A stretch of 64,000 bases of DNA from Alcanivorax sp. (GTDB lineage: Bacteria; Pseudomonadota; Gammaproteobacteria; Pseudomonadales; Alcanivoracaceae), in assembly GCF_019431375.1 (NCBI RefSeq), contig NZ_CP080267.1:3165933-3229932 (forward strand), written 5' to 3'. Within the stretch, counting starts at the first letter, position 1; the number at the start of each line of letters is the position of its first letter. The position numbers were made by a program, and so were the translations under genes. The notes beneath the pieces were generated by a model that did not search any database, was not told where the DNA came from, and saw only the letters and a list, made by a program, of their open reading frames with translations. Shown here one piece after another: positions 17,075-26,600 of the stretch.

Positions 17075-17174
17075 AATGCAAGAGGCCGCACCCATACATG
17101 GGCGCGGCCTCTTGCATTTCAGGACAGGAAAACCCGCCCCGCGAACTGTTCACTATTAACTATTCACTGTTAAC
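17075..17174. repeat. Intergenic repeat R4 (one arm)
   Basis: Core hairpin 17075-17118 (AATGCAAGAGGCCGC / GCGGCCTCTTGCATT). Only the right-hand arm is clear (17144-17174: GAACTGTTCACTATTAAC, TATTCACTGTTAAC). That arm supplies the stop triplet of the leftward dehydrogenase gene. Lies between convergent genes. Confidence 0.75.
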
Positions 17175-18189
17175 GGTTCTGTTCCAGCCTGCGCACCAGC
17201 TCATCAGTAAACTCGCTGGTGCTGGCGCGGCCGCCCAGGTCCGGGGTGACGATCTCTCCTTCGCCCACCACCTGGCGCACGGTGCGCCGCAGCTGTTTGG
17301 CCTTGTCGTGCATCTCGATGTAGTCGAGCATCAGTGCGCCGGCCAGCATGATGGCGGTGGGGTTGGCGATACCCTTGCCGGCGATGTCCGGGGCGCTGCC
17401 GTGGACTGCTTCGAATAGACCGCCGTGTTCGCCGATGTTGGCACCCGGCGCTACACCCAGACCACCGATCAGACCGGCGCAAAGATCGGAAAGGATGTCG
17501 CCGAACAGGTTGGTGGTGACGATCACATCAAAGCGGTGCGGGTTCATGGCCAGCTGCATGGCGCAGGCGTCCACGATCATTTCCTCGTGTTCCAGCTGGG
17601 GGTAGTCCTCGCGCACCTTGCGGGCCACGTCGAGAAACAGGCCCGAGGTGGACTTCATGATGTTGGCCTTGTGCACCACGGTGACCTTCTTGCGGCTCTG
17701 CTTCACCGCTGTTTCGTAGGCAAAGCGCAGCAGGCGCTCGGATTCCGTGCGGGTGATGCGGCTGCGTAGCTCGGCGGTTTCGCCATCCTCGCTAACGGTC
17801 TGGCCCAGACCGGAATAAATGCCTTCAATGTTCTCCCGCACGGTCATGATGTCCACGTTGTCATAGCGGGATTTCACCCCGGGGATGGACAGGGCCGGGC
17901 GCACATTGGCGAACAGGTCGAAGGTCTTGCGCAGGGTCACGTTCACGGAGGTGAAGCCGCCGCCCACCGGCGTGGTGATCGGGCCTTTCAAGGCCAGGCG
18001 GTTGCGGCGGAGTACGGAGAGGGTTTCTTCCGGTACCAGATCCAGTCCTTGATCCAGCGCAGTCTGGCCGGCAATGGCGTATTCGAATTCGAGCCCGCAA
18101 TCCAGAGCTTTCAGTACCCGTACCGTGGCATCCACGATGTCCGGTCCGATTCCGTCGCCGGGGATAACGGTTACGGTGTTCTTGTTCAT
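17170..18189 (-). CDS. NAD-type isocitrate dehydrogenase (isopropylmalate dehydrogenase superfamily)
   Basis: 339 residues from the ATG at 18189 with GGAGGC before it. VIPGDGIGPDIV at the N terminus, TTPVGGGFTSVNVTLRK (substrate loop; S and N at the positions of the isocitrate-type group), RENIEGIYSG, KANIMKSTSGLF, and NLFGDILSDLCAGLIGGLGVAPGANIG, the superfamily signature. Acts in the TCA cycle if the isocitrate call is right; isopropylmalate or homoisocitrate dehydrogenase is the alternative. Confidence 0.85.
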   Translation of the reverse strand: MNKNTVTVIPGDGIGPDIVDATVRVLKALDCGLEFEYAIAGQTALDQGLDLVPEETLSVLRRNRLALKGPITTPVGGGFTSVNVTLRKTFDLFANVRPALSIPGVKSRYDNVDIMTVRENIEGIYSGLGQTVSEDGETAELRSRITRTESERLLRFAYETAVKQSRKKVTVVHKANIMKSTSGLFLDVARKVREDYPQLEHEEMIVDACAMQLAMNPHRFDVIVTTNLFGDILSDLCAGLIGGLGVAPGANIGEHGGLFEAVHGSAPDIAGKGIANPTAIMLAGALMLDYIEMHDKAKQLRRTVRQVVGEGEIVTPDLGGRASTSEFTDELVRRLEQNR

Positions 18190-18300
18190 GCTGCCTCCTG
18201 ATTGCGGAAAAGGTGTTGCAGGAACCACATTGTGCCCGCTGCAGATGGCAAAATGAATGCCGACCAAGGTCGGAAGAGGTGTGGGAACCTGCTCTGCGGC

Positions 18301-18750
18301 CTAGAAATGCGGCCCCGGGCCTTCCTCGGACAGAGTGTCAAAGGGATTGCGTAGCCGGCAGGCCTTGATGGACAGGCAGCCGCAGCCGATACACTCATTG
18401 AGCTGGTCGCGCAGCATGGTCAGATCATTGATGCGTTCGTCCAGGTGCCCGCGCCATTTGGCTGACATGCGCTTCCAGTCCCGCGCGGTGGGGCTGCGCC
18501 CATCAGGCAGTTCGGCCAGGGCTTCGGCAATTTCCGCCAGCGGGATACCGATACGCTGAGCGACCTTTATCACCGCCACCCGGCGCAACACATCGCGATG
18601 ATAGCGGCGCTGGTTACCGGCGCTGCGCGAGCTCTGGATCAGGCCTTTTTTTTCATAGAAGTGCAGGGCGGAAACGGCCACGCCGCTGCGTTCGGCCACC
18701 TCACCAACGGTAAGCGCCTTGTGAATATCGTCTGCACAGGACAGGGTCAT
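18301..18750 (-). CDS. soxR: Redox-sensing regulator SoxR
   Basis: 149 residues. MerR-type winged helix at the N terminus (LTVGEVAERSGVAVSALHFYEKKGLIQSSRSAGNQRRY, about 13-50), long dimerisation helix, and the [2Fe-2S] cluster motif C-X2-C-X-C-X5-C (Cys120, 123, 125, 131). Oxidation of the cluster by redox-cycling compounds turns the protein into an activator by untwisting promoters with long spacers. Two matching promoters occur in this window (before 18893 and 22403). The gene is divergent from the ABC exporter. Confidence 0.95.
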   Translation of the reverse strand: MTLSCADDIHKALTVGEVAERSGVAVSALHFYEKKGLIQSSRSAGNQRRYHRDVLRRVAVIKVAQRIGIPLAEIAEALAELPDGRSPTARDWKRMSAKWRGHLDERINDLTMLRDQLNECIGCGCLSIKACRLRNPFDTLSEEGPGPHF

Positions 18751-18774
18751 GGTGGAGTCCTTTGTTGATGCGCT

Positions 18775-18805
18775 TTGACCTTAACCAAGGTTTAGGTCTT
18801 ATGCT
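18775..18805 (+). promoter_or_regulatory. SoxR-type promoter before the ABC exporter
   Basis: -35 TTGACC (18775-18780) and -10 TATGCT (18800-18805) with a 19-bp spacer, two longer than optimal, as in MerR-family promoters. Between them the dyad CCTTAACCAAGGTTTAGG (18779-18796) is symmetric in CCT-N-AACC / GGTT-N-AGG. It lies 29 bp before the soxR start, so SoxR could also control itself. Confidence 0.75.
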
Positions 18806-18892
18806 GCCAAATCGTGATCAGCGTTGCCAGCGGATGGGCGTTATTTCGGGCATAATGAGGCGGCCTTAGCAGGTCCAACGAAGGAGAAAGTG

Positions 18893-19858
18893 GTGAGTGC
18901 TGTCATTTCCGTGAAAGACCTGAACAAAATCTATCAAGGGGGCTTTCAGGCCCTCAAGAACATCAATCTGGATATCCAGGCCGGGGAGATCTTTGCCCTG
19001 TTGGGCCCCAACGGGGCCGGCAAGACCACCCTGATCAGCATCATCTGCGGCATCGTCAATCCCTCCAGTGGCAAGGTGCTGGCCGATGGCTACGACATTG
19101 TTCGCGACTACCGTGAAGCGCGCAGCGCCATCGGTCTGGTGCCCCAGGAACTGTCCACCGATGCCTTCGAGACGGTCTGGGATACGGTGAGCTTCAGCCG
19201 CGGTCTGTTTGGCAAGCCCCGCAACGATGCCCATATCGAAAAAGTGCTGAAGGTACTGTCCCTGTGGGACAAGCGGGACAACAAGATCATGATGCTGTCC
19301 GGCGGTATGAAACGACGGGTGATGATTGCCAAGGCCCTCTCCCACGAACCCAAGATCCTGTTTCTGGATGAACCCACCGCCGGGGTGGATGTGGAACTGC
19401 GCCGGGAAATGTGGGAGATGGTGCGCCAGCTTCGCGAGCAGGGGGTGACCATTATCCTGACCACTCACTACATCGAGGAAGCTGAGGAAATGGCCGACCG
19501 GGTAGGTATTATCCGCCAGGGCGAAATCATCCTGGTGGATGACAAGGCACGGCTGATGCAGAAGCTGGGCCGCAAGCAGCTCACCGTGCACCTGGCCGAG
19601 CCGCTGCAAAGCCTGCCGGCAGCTCTGGACAATGACGCGCTGGCGCTGTCCGAAGACGGCTACGGGCTGGTCTACACCTACGATGCCAATCAGGAAACCA
19701 CCGGCATCGCCGAGTTGCTGCGAGCATTGAACGCCGCCGGTATCGAGTTCAAGGACCTGCATTCCCGGCAGAGCTCACTGGAAGATATTTTTGTGGATCT
19801 GGTCCACAACGGCCAACCTGCTGCTGCAAATGCGACTGCATCCGGAGACGCCCGATGA
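18893..19858 (+). CDS. ABC-2 exporter ATPase (YadG-like)
   Basis: 321 residues from GTG 18893, which stands 6 bp after AAGGAG. Walker A GPNGAGKTT (38-46), Q-loop VPQ, signature LSGGMKRR (135-142), Walker B ILFLDEP (155-161), His switch in TTHYIEEAEE. Resembles E. coli YadG. The stop overlaps the start of the permease gene by 4 bp. The substrate is unknown; a SoxR-type promoter suggests a redox-active toxin or antibiotic, which is inference. Confidence 0.9.
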   Translation: MSAVISVKDLNKIYQGGFQALKNINLDIQAGEIFALLGPNGAGKTTLISIICGIVNPSSGKVLADGYDIVRDYREARSAIGLVPQELSTDAFETVWDTVSFSRGLFGKPRNDAHIEKVLKVLSLWDKRDNKIMMLSGGMKRRVMIAKALSHEPKILFLDEPTAGVDVELRREMWEMVRQLREQGVTIILTTHYIEEAEEMADRVGIIRQGEIILVDDKARLMQKLGRKQLTVHLAEPLQSLPAALDNDALALSEDGYGLVYTYDANQETTGIAELLRALNAAGIEFKDLHSRQSSLEDIFVDLVHNGQPAAANATASGDAR

Positions 19859-20622
19859 AACTGAATCTTTACTCCATTCGCGCCATTTACAAATTCGAAA
19901 TGGCTCGCACCTGGCGCACCCTGATGCAGAGCGTAGCCTCACCGGTGATCTCCACCTCCCTGTACTTTGTGGTGTTTGGCTCCGCCATTGGTTCGCGCAT
20001 GGTGGAAATTGGCGGCGTCAGCTACGGGGCCTTTATTATTCCCGGCCTGATCATGCTCACCCTGATGACGCAGAGCATTTCCAATGCCTCGTTCGGGATC
20101 TACATGCCCACGTTCTCAGGAACGATCTATGAAGTGCTATCGGCACCGGTCTCCTACGTGGAGATCGTCATCGGTTATGTGGGAGCTGCCGCAACCAAGT
20201 CATCGATACTGGGTGTTTTGATACTGATTACGGCGCGCTTCTTTGTAGACTATGAGGTTCAGCACCCCTTCATGATGTTCGGCTTCCTGCTGCTTACCGC
20301 CATTACCTTCAGTTTGTTCGGCTTCATCATCGGCATCTGGGCGGATACCTTTGAGAAGTTGCAGATCATTCCCCTGATGATCATCACTCCTCTGACCTTT
20401 CTGGGTGGCAGCTTCTATTCCATCGACATGCTGCCACCGTTCTGGCAAACCGTGACCCTGTTCAACCCGGTGGTCTACCTGATCAGTGGTTTCCGCTACA
20501 GCTTCTTCGGTAGTGCTGACGTCCATATCGGCATCAGCATCGGCATGACCCTGTTCTTCCTGGCCATCTGTATCGCTCTGGTGTGGTGGATATTCAGGAC
20601 GGGGTACCGGTTGAAGAGTTAA
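19855..20622 (+). CDS. ABC-2 exporter permease (YadH-like)
   Basis: 255 residues, the length of YadH, with about six hydrophobic segments and the ABC-2 features IIPGLIMLTLMTQSISNASFGIYM, PLTFLGGSFYSIDMLPPFWQ and LFNPVVYLISGFRYSFFG. It overlaps the ATPase by ATGA, so the two are co-translated and form one exporter. The stop codon TAA is the start of the repeat arm GTTAACAGTTAAC. Confidence 0.9.
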   Translation: MKLNLYSIRAIYKFEMARTWRTLMQSVASPVISTSLYFVVFGSAIGSRMVEIGGVSYGAFIIPGLIMLTLMTQSISNASFGIYMPTFSGTIYEVLSAPVSYVEIVIGYVGAAATKSSILGVLILITARFFVDYEVQHPFMMFGFLLLTAITFSLFGFIIGIWADTFEKLQIIPLMIITPLTFLGGSFYSIDMLPPFWQTVTLFNPVVYLISGFRYSFFGSADVHIGISIGMTLFFLAICIALVWWIFRTGYRLKS

Positions 20623-20769
20623 CAGTTAACAGTGAACAATTAACAGCTCACGAAACACTTTATTTGAGGTTTAAACGACAGAGGCCGCGCCCACAGTTTG
20701 GGCGCGGCCTCTGTCGTTTTGAAAAAGAAGAACCTTTCTCGCGGAACTGTTCACTATTAACTGTTAACT
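20618..20769. repeat. Intergenic inverted repeat R5
   Basis: Left arm 20618-20647 (GTTAACAGTTAACAGTGAAC), core hairpin 20673-20719 (AAACGACAGAGGCCGCGCCC / GGGCGCGGCCTCTGTCGTTT), right arm 20744-20769 (GAACTGTTCACTATTAACTG). It lies between convergent genes, and both stop codons (permease and AraC regulator) are inside its arms. Confidence 0.85.
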
Positions 20770-21713
20770 ACCTGCTGCTCCCCCCGCAACTTCAACACAT
20801 CCGCCTTGGGCGGCGCGCCGAACATGCGGCTGTACTCGCGGCTGAAGTGGGAGGGGCTTTCGTAGCCTACCCGGTAGCTGGCGGTGGCCGCTTCCAGGCC
20901 TTCGGTGAGCATCAGGCGTCGGGCTTCGTAGAGGCGCAGCTTTTTCTGGAATTGCAGTGGCGACATGCGGGTGACCTGCTTGAAGCTGTGGAACAGGGTG
21001 GACTCGCTCATGTTGGCTTCTTCCGCCAGCTCCTTCACTCGCAAGGGTTCCGTGTAACGACCGCGCAGGGTGGAGATCACCCGGGATATTCGGTTGGCCT
21101 GGGAGTCCGCAGCCACGAACTTGCGCATGCGCGGGCCCATCTCTCCGATCAGTGCCCGGTAGATGATTTCCCGACGTGCCAGCGGTGCCAGCACCTGAAT
21201 ATCCTCCGGGGAATCCAGCAGGCTCAGCAGCCGATACAGGGCGCCCTGCATACGTTCGTCCATGTAGGACATGCACAGGCCGCAACTGATTTCCGGGCAG
21301 GGGCTGTCCGGGTCGACGCTGGCCACCTTGTCACCCAGTTCCAGTACCAGGTCGGTCACTTCCTGTGGGTCCACGGTGATCTTGGCAGCCAGATAGGGGC
21401 GATCCTTGCAGGCATCCACGATCTGACCTTGCACCGGCAGATGCACGGAACTGGCCAGGTAGCTCATGGGGCCGTAGACAATTTCCCGGTCGCCGAGCTG
21501 AATGGTCTTGGTGCCTTGCAGAATAAAAATCAGCGAGGGTTCATAGACGGTGGAACCGCACGCGGTCAGCCCGTCGGAACGATACAGGTCCACCCCGCCG
21601 ATGGCGGTCTGGCTCATGCCGCTACCATCGGCCCAGCGGCTGACGATGTCGGCCAGTTGCTGCTGGGGGCCGGCGCTGAGATTGCGGGGTAACTCCGGTG
21701 TTGTCACGGTCAT
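20757..21713 (-). CDS. AraC-family regulator with AraC_N cupin domain
   Basis: 318 residues from the ATG at 21713, preceded by GGAGG. N-terminal half (about 25-190) fits the AraC_N ligand domain (GSTVYEPSLIFILQGTKTIQLGDREIVYGPMSYLASS), C-terminal half holds the two helix-turn-helices (EPLRVKELAEEANMSESTLFHSFKQVTRMSPLQFQKKLRLYEARRLM and ATASYRVGYESPSHFSREYSRMFG). The effector is unknown. Divergent from the RND pump operon, so control of the pump is possible. Last residues VVNS come from the repeat arm. Confidence 0.88.
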   Translation of the reverse strand: MTVTTPELPRNLSAGPQQQLADIVSRWADGSGMSQTAIGGVDLYRSDGLTACGSTVYEPSLIFILQGTKTIQLGDREIVYGPMSYLASSVHLPVQGQIVDACKDRPYLAAKITVDPQEVTDLVLELGDKVASVDPDSPCPEISCGLCMSYMDERMQGALYRLLSLLDSPEDIQVLAPLARREIIYRALIGEMGPRMRKFVAADSQANRISRVISTLRGRYTEPLRVKELAEEANMSESTLFHSFKQVTRMSPLQFQKKLRLYEARRLMLTEGLEAATASYRVGYESPSHFSREYSRMFGAPPKADVLKLRGEQQVVNS

Positions 21714-22402
21714 GGCCTGTCCTCCTGTTGCCGGCAGTATACGCAGAGCGCTGCGGGCCCGTGTCCCCATTGAGTCATTTTCTGCAGGATCAGGCAATCA
21801 CTGCGCAGAAACCGGCAATTCGCCGGAGCTGCCCAGCGGAATATGGCAAGTCGGGATCCTGCCCCGTGGCTTGCCCGTAAGCCTTGCTGGTAATTCCCGC
21901 AAGCTTGCGGGGATCGGCTCTATGCAGGGTTTTGGGAGACGCTTCAGGGCACTCCGCTTTCGTCTTTCGTCGCTGTCACTTGCCTGAAATTACAATGAAA
22001 GGCCGCATTCATATTGGCTAATGGTTCCTCCCTCGTCTGTCACTTCTCGGCCTGATAACAGAATCGGGCAAGCTTCGCGCAGTAAGCCGCTACCGCCAAA
22101 CTACCGGCTCTTCGTATCTTGTGTTTCCAGACAGGCCTGCCTCTCAGGTAATCGTTTTCTGATCCGCCAAGCGTTTTATTGGCTACGGCCGGAGACGATA
22201 CCTATGACGAGGATAGTCAAAAGCCGAGGCCAACCTATGTTGACCTCAACTTAGCTTGAGGAAATAAAGTCGCTGATCTGTTGGGGGGATTCTGTTCACC
22301 AGAAAACGAATCATCCCGATATTTTTTTTGCACTCTGTCGAATGTAGTCGTCGGTATTCGATAAGTCGGCAGAGCTGGGTGGTGATAACAGGAGTTGCGG
22401 AA
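21714..22402. other. 689-bp divergent control region
   Basis: Between araC-type regulator (leftward) and the RND adaptor (rightward). No gene. Apart from the SoxR box at 22244-22261 I see nothing clear; a rightward 77-codon frame at 22021 has no RBS and no protein character. Confidence 0.6.
22240..22270 (+). promoter_or_regulatory. SoxR box and promoter before the RND pump
   Basis: CCTCAACTTAGCTTGAGG (22244-22261) matches the E. coli soxS operator at 16 of 18 bases. It sits between -35 TTGACC (22240-22245) and -10 TAAAGT (22265-22270) with a 19-bp spacer. The predicted leader before the adaptor ATG is about 125 nt. Confidence 0.85.
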
Positions 22403-23587
22403 ATGGAAAGTTTGAGTGGAGAAAGTGCCAGCGGTGCCGGTGTCTACTGGGGGCTGTTGGTCGCGTTGATGGTGGCCGTGTTTGTTGCCGGCTGCGACGC
22501 CCGTAGTGAAGCGGGGCAACAGATGCCGCCGCCGGAGGTGGATGTGGCCCAGGTGATTGCCGAGCCGGTAACTCTGTGGGAATCCTATACCGGTCGCGTG
22601 GTGGCACCGCAAACCGTGGAGCTGCGACCGCGGGTCAGCGGTTATATCGATCAGGTGGCGTTCGAGGAAGGGGAGCTGGTGAAGGCCGGTGACCTGTTGT
22701 TCCAGATTGATCCGCGTCCCTACCGGGCTCGCCTGCAGGCAGCGAAAGCGGAACTGGAGCAGGCCAGAAGCCAGCTGGAACTGGCGAAGAGCGAAGCGGT
22801 CAGGGCGAAAACCCTGCTGGAAAGCCGCGCCATTTCCCGTGAGGAATATGACCAGCGCCGTGCTGCCCAGCTCAGTGCCAAGGCACTGGTGAATGCGGCC
22901 CGGGCGGCGGTGGATACCGCCGAGCTGGATCTGCAGTACACCCGGGTCACCGCCCCGGTGGATGGCCGCACCGGTCGTGCCATGGTGACCCGCGGCAACC
23001 TGGCCAATGCGGACCAGACCCTGCTGACCACGCTGGTGTCGGTGAATCCCATGCATGTGTATTTCGAAGCCGATGAGCAATCCGCGTTCGAGAGTCAGCA
23101 GGTGCTTGGCGCGGGGAAGTCCGCCTCGGTGCGGATCGGCCTGTCCGGGGAAACCGGGTATCCGCACCGTGGCACGCTGGATTTTATCGACAACCGTATC
23201 AACAGCGGCACCGGCACTCTGCAGTACCGGGCGGTGCTGGACAACACGGCTGGCATTTTTAAACCGGGCCAGTTCGCCCGGGTGGAAATGCCGGTGGCAA
23301 AACTGGACCGCGCCCTGCTGGTCAGCCGCAAGGCGGTAATGACCGACCAGGATCGTCGTTTCGTCTATGTGGTGGACGATAACAACCAGGTGGTGCGTCG
23401 TCAGGTGACACCGGGCCGGTCGGTGGAAGATCTGCTGGTGATTCATAAGGGGCTGGAGAGCGGCGACCGGGTGATCGTCAACGGTATCCAGAAAGTGTTT
23501 GGCGATGGCATGCCGGTGCAGCCCAACCAGGTGGCCATGCGTGCCGCTAATGATGAGCAGCCTGCCATCGCGGTAGCGCAACCGTAA
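22403..23587 (+). CDS. RND efflux periplasmic adaptor (MexE/AcrA family)
   Basis: 394 residues from ATG 22403 (CAGGAG before it). A hydrophobic segment with possible lipobox VAGC (Cys31), then TGRVVAPQTVELRPRVSGYIDQVAFEEGELVKAGDLLFQIDP (lipoyl half), a coiled-coil hairpin (about 108-170), the second lipoyl half VTAPVDGRTGRAMVTRGNL and C-terminal barrel. Links inner-membrane pump to outer-membrane channel. First gene of a three-gene operon behind a SoxR box. Confidence 0.93.
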   Translation: MESLSGESASGAGVYWGLLVALMVAVFVAGCDARSEAGQQMPPPEVDVAQVIAEPVTLWESYTGRVVAPQTVELRPRVSGYIDQVAFEEGELVKAGDLLFQIDPRPYRARLQAAKAELEQARSQLELAKSEAVRAKTLLESRAISREEYDQRRAAQLSAKALVNAARAAVDTAELDLQYTRVTAPVDGRTGRAMVTRGNLANADQTLLTTLVSVNPMHVYFEADEQSAFESQQVLGAGKSASVRIGLSGETGYPHRGTLDFIDNRINSGTGTLQYRAVLDNTAGIFKPGQFARVEMPVAKLDRALLVSRKAVMTDQDRRFVYVVDDNNQVVRRQVTPGRSVEDLLVIHKGLESGDRVIVNGIQKVFGDGMPVQPNQVAMRAANDEQPAIAVAQP

Positions 23588-23675
23588 TCAATCAACGCCG
23601 GGCGCTCGCCTGGCGTTACCAAGGGAACGACAAAGCGCGGCAGTGCCACGGCACTGCTGACAGGAGTCTTTTGCC

Positions 23676-26600
23676 ATGAATTTCTCGCGTTTCTTCGTCG
23701 ACCGACCGATTTTTGCCGCGGTGTTGTCGATCATCATTTTTGCGGTGGGCTTGATCTCGCTGCCCAGTCTGCCGGTGAGTGAATATCCGGAAGTGGTGCC
23801 GCCGTCGGTGGTGGTGCGCACGGTGTATCCCGGTGCCAACCCCAAGGTGATTGCCGAAACCGTGGCGACGCCGCTGGAGGAATCCATCAACGGCGTCGAG
23901 GGCATGATGTACCTCAAGTCCGTGGCCGGTTCCGATGGCGTACTGCAGATGACGGTGACGTTCCGCCCGGATATCGAGGCGGATGATGCCACCGTGCGGG
24001 TACAGAACCGGGTCAGCCAGGCGCTGGCGCGCTTGCCCGAGGATGTGCGGCGGCAAGGGGTGACCACCCAGAAGCAGTCGCCCACCTTCCTGATGGTAGT
24101 GCACCTGACCTCGCCGGACGGTCGCTACGACACTCTCTACCTGCGCAACTATGCCCGGCTGCATGTGCGTGATGCGCTGGCGCGCATTCGCGGCGTCGGT
24201 GATGCCCAGGTATTCGGTGGCGGTGACTATGCGATGCGGGCCTGGCTGGACCCGGACAAGATTGCTGCCCGCAGCCTGACTGCCGGGGATGTGGTGGCCG
24301 CCATGCGCGAACAGAACGTGCAGGTGTCCGCCGGCCAGTTGGGCGCCGAGCCCATGCCGAGCAGTGATTTTCTTACCCTGATCAATGCCCAGGGGCGGCT
24401 GCGCACTACCGAGGAGTTCGGTGACATCGTTATCAAGAGCGGGGCCGACGGCGAGATCGTGCGGCTTTCCGATGTGGCCCGCCTGGAACTGGGCGCCGGG
24501 GATTACACCCTGCGTGCGCAACTGGACAGCAAGGATGCGGTAGCCATTGGTATCTTTCAGGCCCCCGGCGCCAACGCCCTGGAAATCCGCGATCAGGTGG
24601 TCAGCACCATGGACGAAATCGCCACCCGTTTCCCGGCCGGGGTGGAATACGAAACCGTCTATGACACGACTATCTTTGTCAGCGATTCCATCAAGTCGGT
24701 GATCAAGACCCTGCTGGAAGCAGTGCTGTTGGTGGTACTGGTGGTAACCCTGTTTCTGCAGACCTGGCGCGCCTCCATCATCCCCTTGCTGGCGGTGCCG
24801 ATTTCCATCGTCGGTACCTTCGGGGCGCTCTATCTGCTCGGCTATTCCATCAACACCCTGACCCTGTTCGGCCTGGTGCTGGCTATCGGTATTGTGGTGG
24901 ACGATGCCATCGTGGTGGTGGAAAACGTGGAGCGGAATATCGAGGAAGGGCTGACGCCCCTGGTTGCCGCCCACCAGGCCATGAAGGAAGTATCCGGTCC
25001 CATCGTGGCCATCGGCCTGGTGTTGTGTGCGGTGTTTGTACCCATGGCATTTCTCGATGGCGTTACCGGGCAGTTCTATCGGCAGTTCGCGGTGACCATC
25101 GCCATTTCCACGGTGATTTCCACCATCAACTCGCTGACTCTGTCGCCAGCACTGGCGGCCATGCTGCTCAAACCCCACAGTGCGCCGAAGGATCGCCTGA
25201 CCCGAATTATCGATGCCCTGTTCGGCTGGTTGTTCCGGCCGTTCAACCGTTTCTTCAACGCCAGCTCCGAGCGTTATCAGGGTGGCGTCGGCCGCTCCCT
25301 GCGTCATCGCGGCATGGTGTTCGTGATCTATGCGTTGTTGTTGGCGGGCACCGGGCTGATGTTCAAGGTGGTGCCGCCGGGCTTTATTCCCACCCAGGAC
25401 AAGATGTATCTGATCGCCGGGGTAAAACTGCCGGAGGGGGCGTCTCTGGAGCGCACGGACCAGTTGCTGCAGCGGGTGGTGGATATTGGCATGGAGACCG
25501 AAGGCGTATCCCACGCGGTAGCCTTCCCCGGGCTCAACGCCCTGCAGTTCACCAACACGTCCAATACTGGCCTGGTGTTCTTCCCGCTGGAGCCCTTTGA
25601 CCAGCGCAGCCGGACTGCCGCGCAGATCAATGAAGAAATCAACGGGCGCATCGCCGGCCTCAAGGAAGGTTTTGCCTTCTCCTTTATGCCGCCGCCGATT
25701 CTGGGTCTGGGTAACGGCAATGGTTACCAGATGTTCATCGAGGATCGTGGCAACCTGGGCTACGGGGAATTGCAGAATGCGGTGAATGCCATGCAGGGGG
25801 CCATCGCCCAGACGCCCGGCATGGGCTTCCCGATCACCAGCTACCAGGCCAATGTGCCGCAGCTGAATGCGGACGTGGATCGTGAACGGGCCAAGGCCCA
25901 GGGCGTGCCGATCACCGGGCTGTTCGATACCCTGCAGACCTATCTGGGCTCCACCTACGTGAATGACTTCAACCGTTTCGGGCGCACCTGGCAGGTGATC
26001 GCCCAGGCGGATGCGCCGTTCCGCGACAGCGTGGCTGATATCGCCAACCTGAAGACCCGCAACATCCACGGCGAGATGGTGCCCATCGGCTCCATGGTGA
26101 CCATCAGTCAGGATTTCGGCCCGGACCCGGTGCTGCGCTACAACGGTTACCCGGCAGCGGATCTGGCCGGCGAGGCGAACCCGGCCATGCTGTCCTCCGC
26201 CCAGGCCATGGAGGTGCTGAGCAACATCGCCGAGGAGGTGCTGCCCGCCGGTATGAGCTTCGAGTGGACCGACCTGAGCTACCAGCAGGCTACCCAGGGC
26301 AATGCGGCGTTGCTGGTGTTCCCGCTGTCCATTTTGCTGGTGTTCCTGGTGCTGGCTGCCCTGTACGAAAGTTGGACCCTGCCGCTGGCGGTGATCCTGA
26401 TCGTGCCCATGTGCATGCTCTCGGCTCTGCTCGGTGTGTGGTACTTCGACGGTGACAACAACATCTTCGTGCAGGTGGGGCTGGTGGTGCTGATCGCCCT
26501 GGCCTGCAAGAACGCCATTCTAATCGTGGAGTTTGCCCGCGAGCTGGAATTGCAGGGCATGGGCGTGGTGGATGCGGCGCTGGAAGCATGCCGCCTGCGG

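Noticed and set aside
18824..18892. TTG start extending the ABC ATPase by 23 codons
   Set aside because: No RBS, and it would begin only about 12 nt after the predicted transcription start; GTG 18893 has AAGGAG at good spacing.
22021..22254. 77-codon frame before the RND operon
   Set aside because: No RBS and it runs into the SoxR promoter.
23616..26069. 817-codon frame antisense to the RND transporter
   Set aside because: A shadow caused by GC-rich third positions; His/Gly-rich with no domain character.
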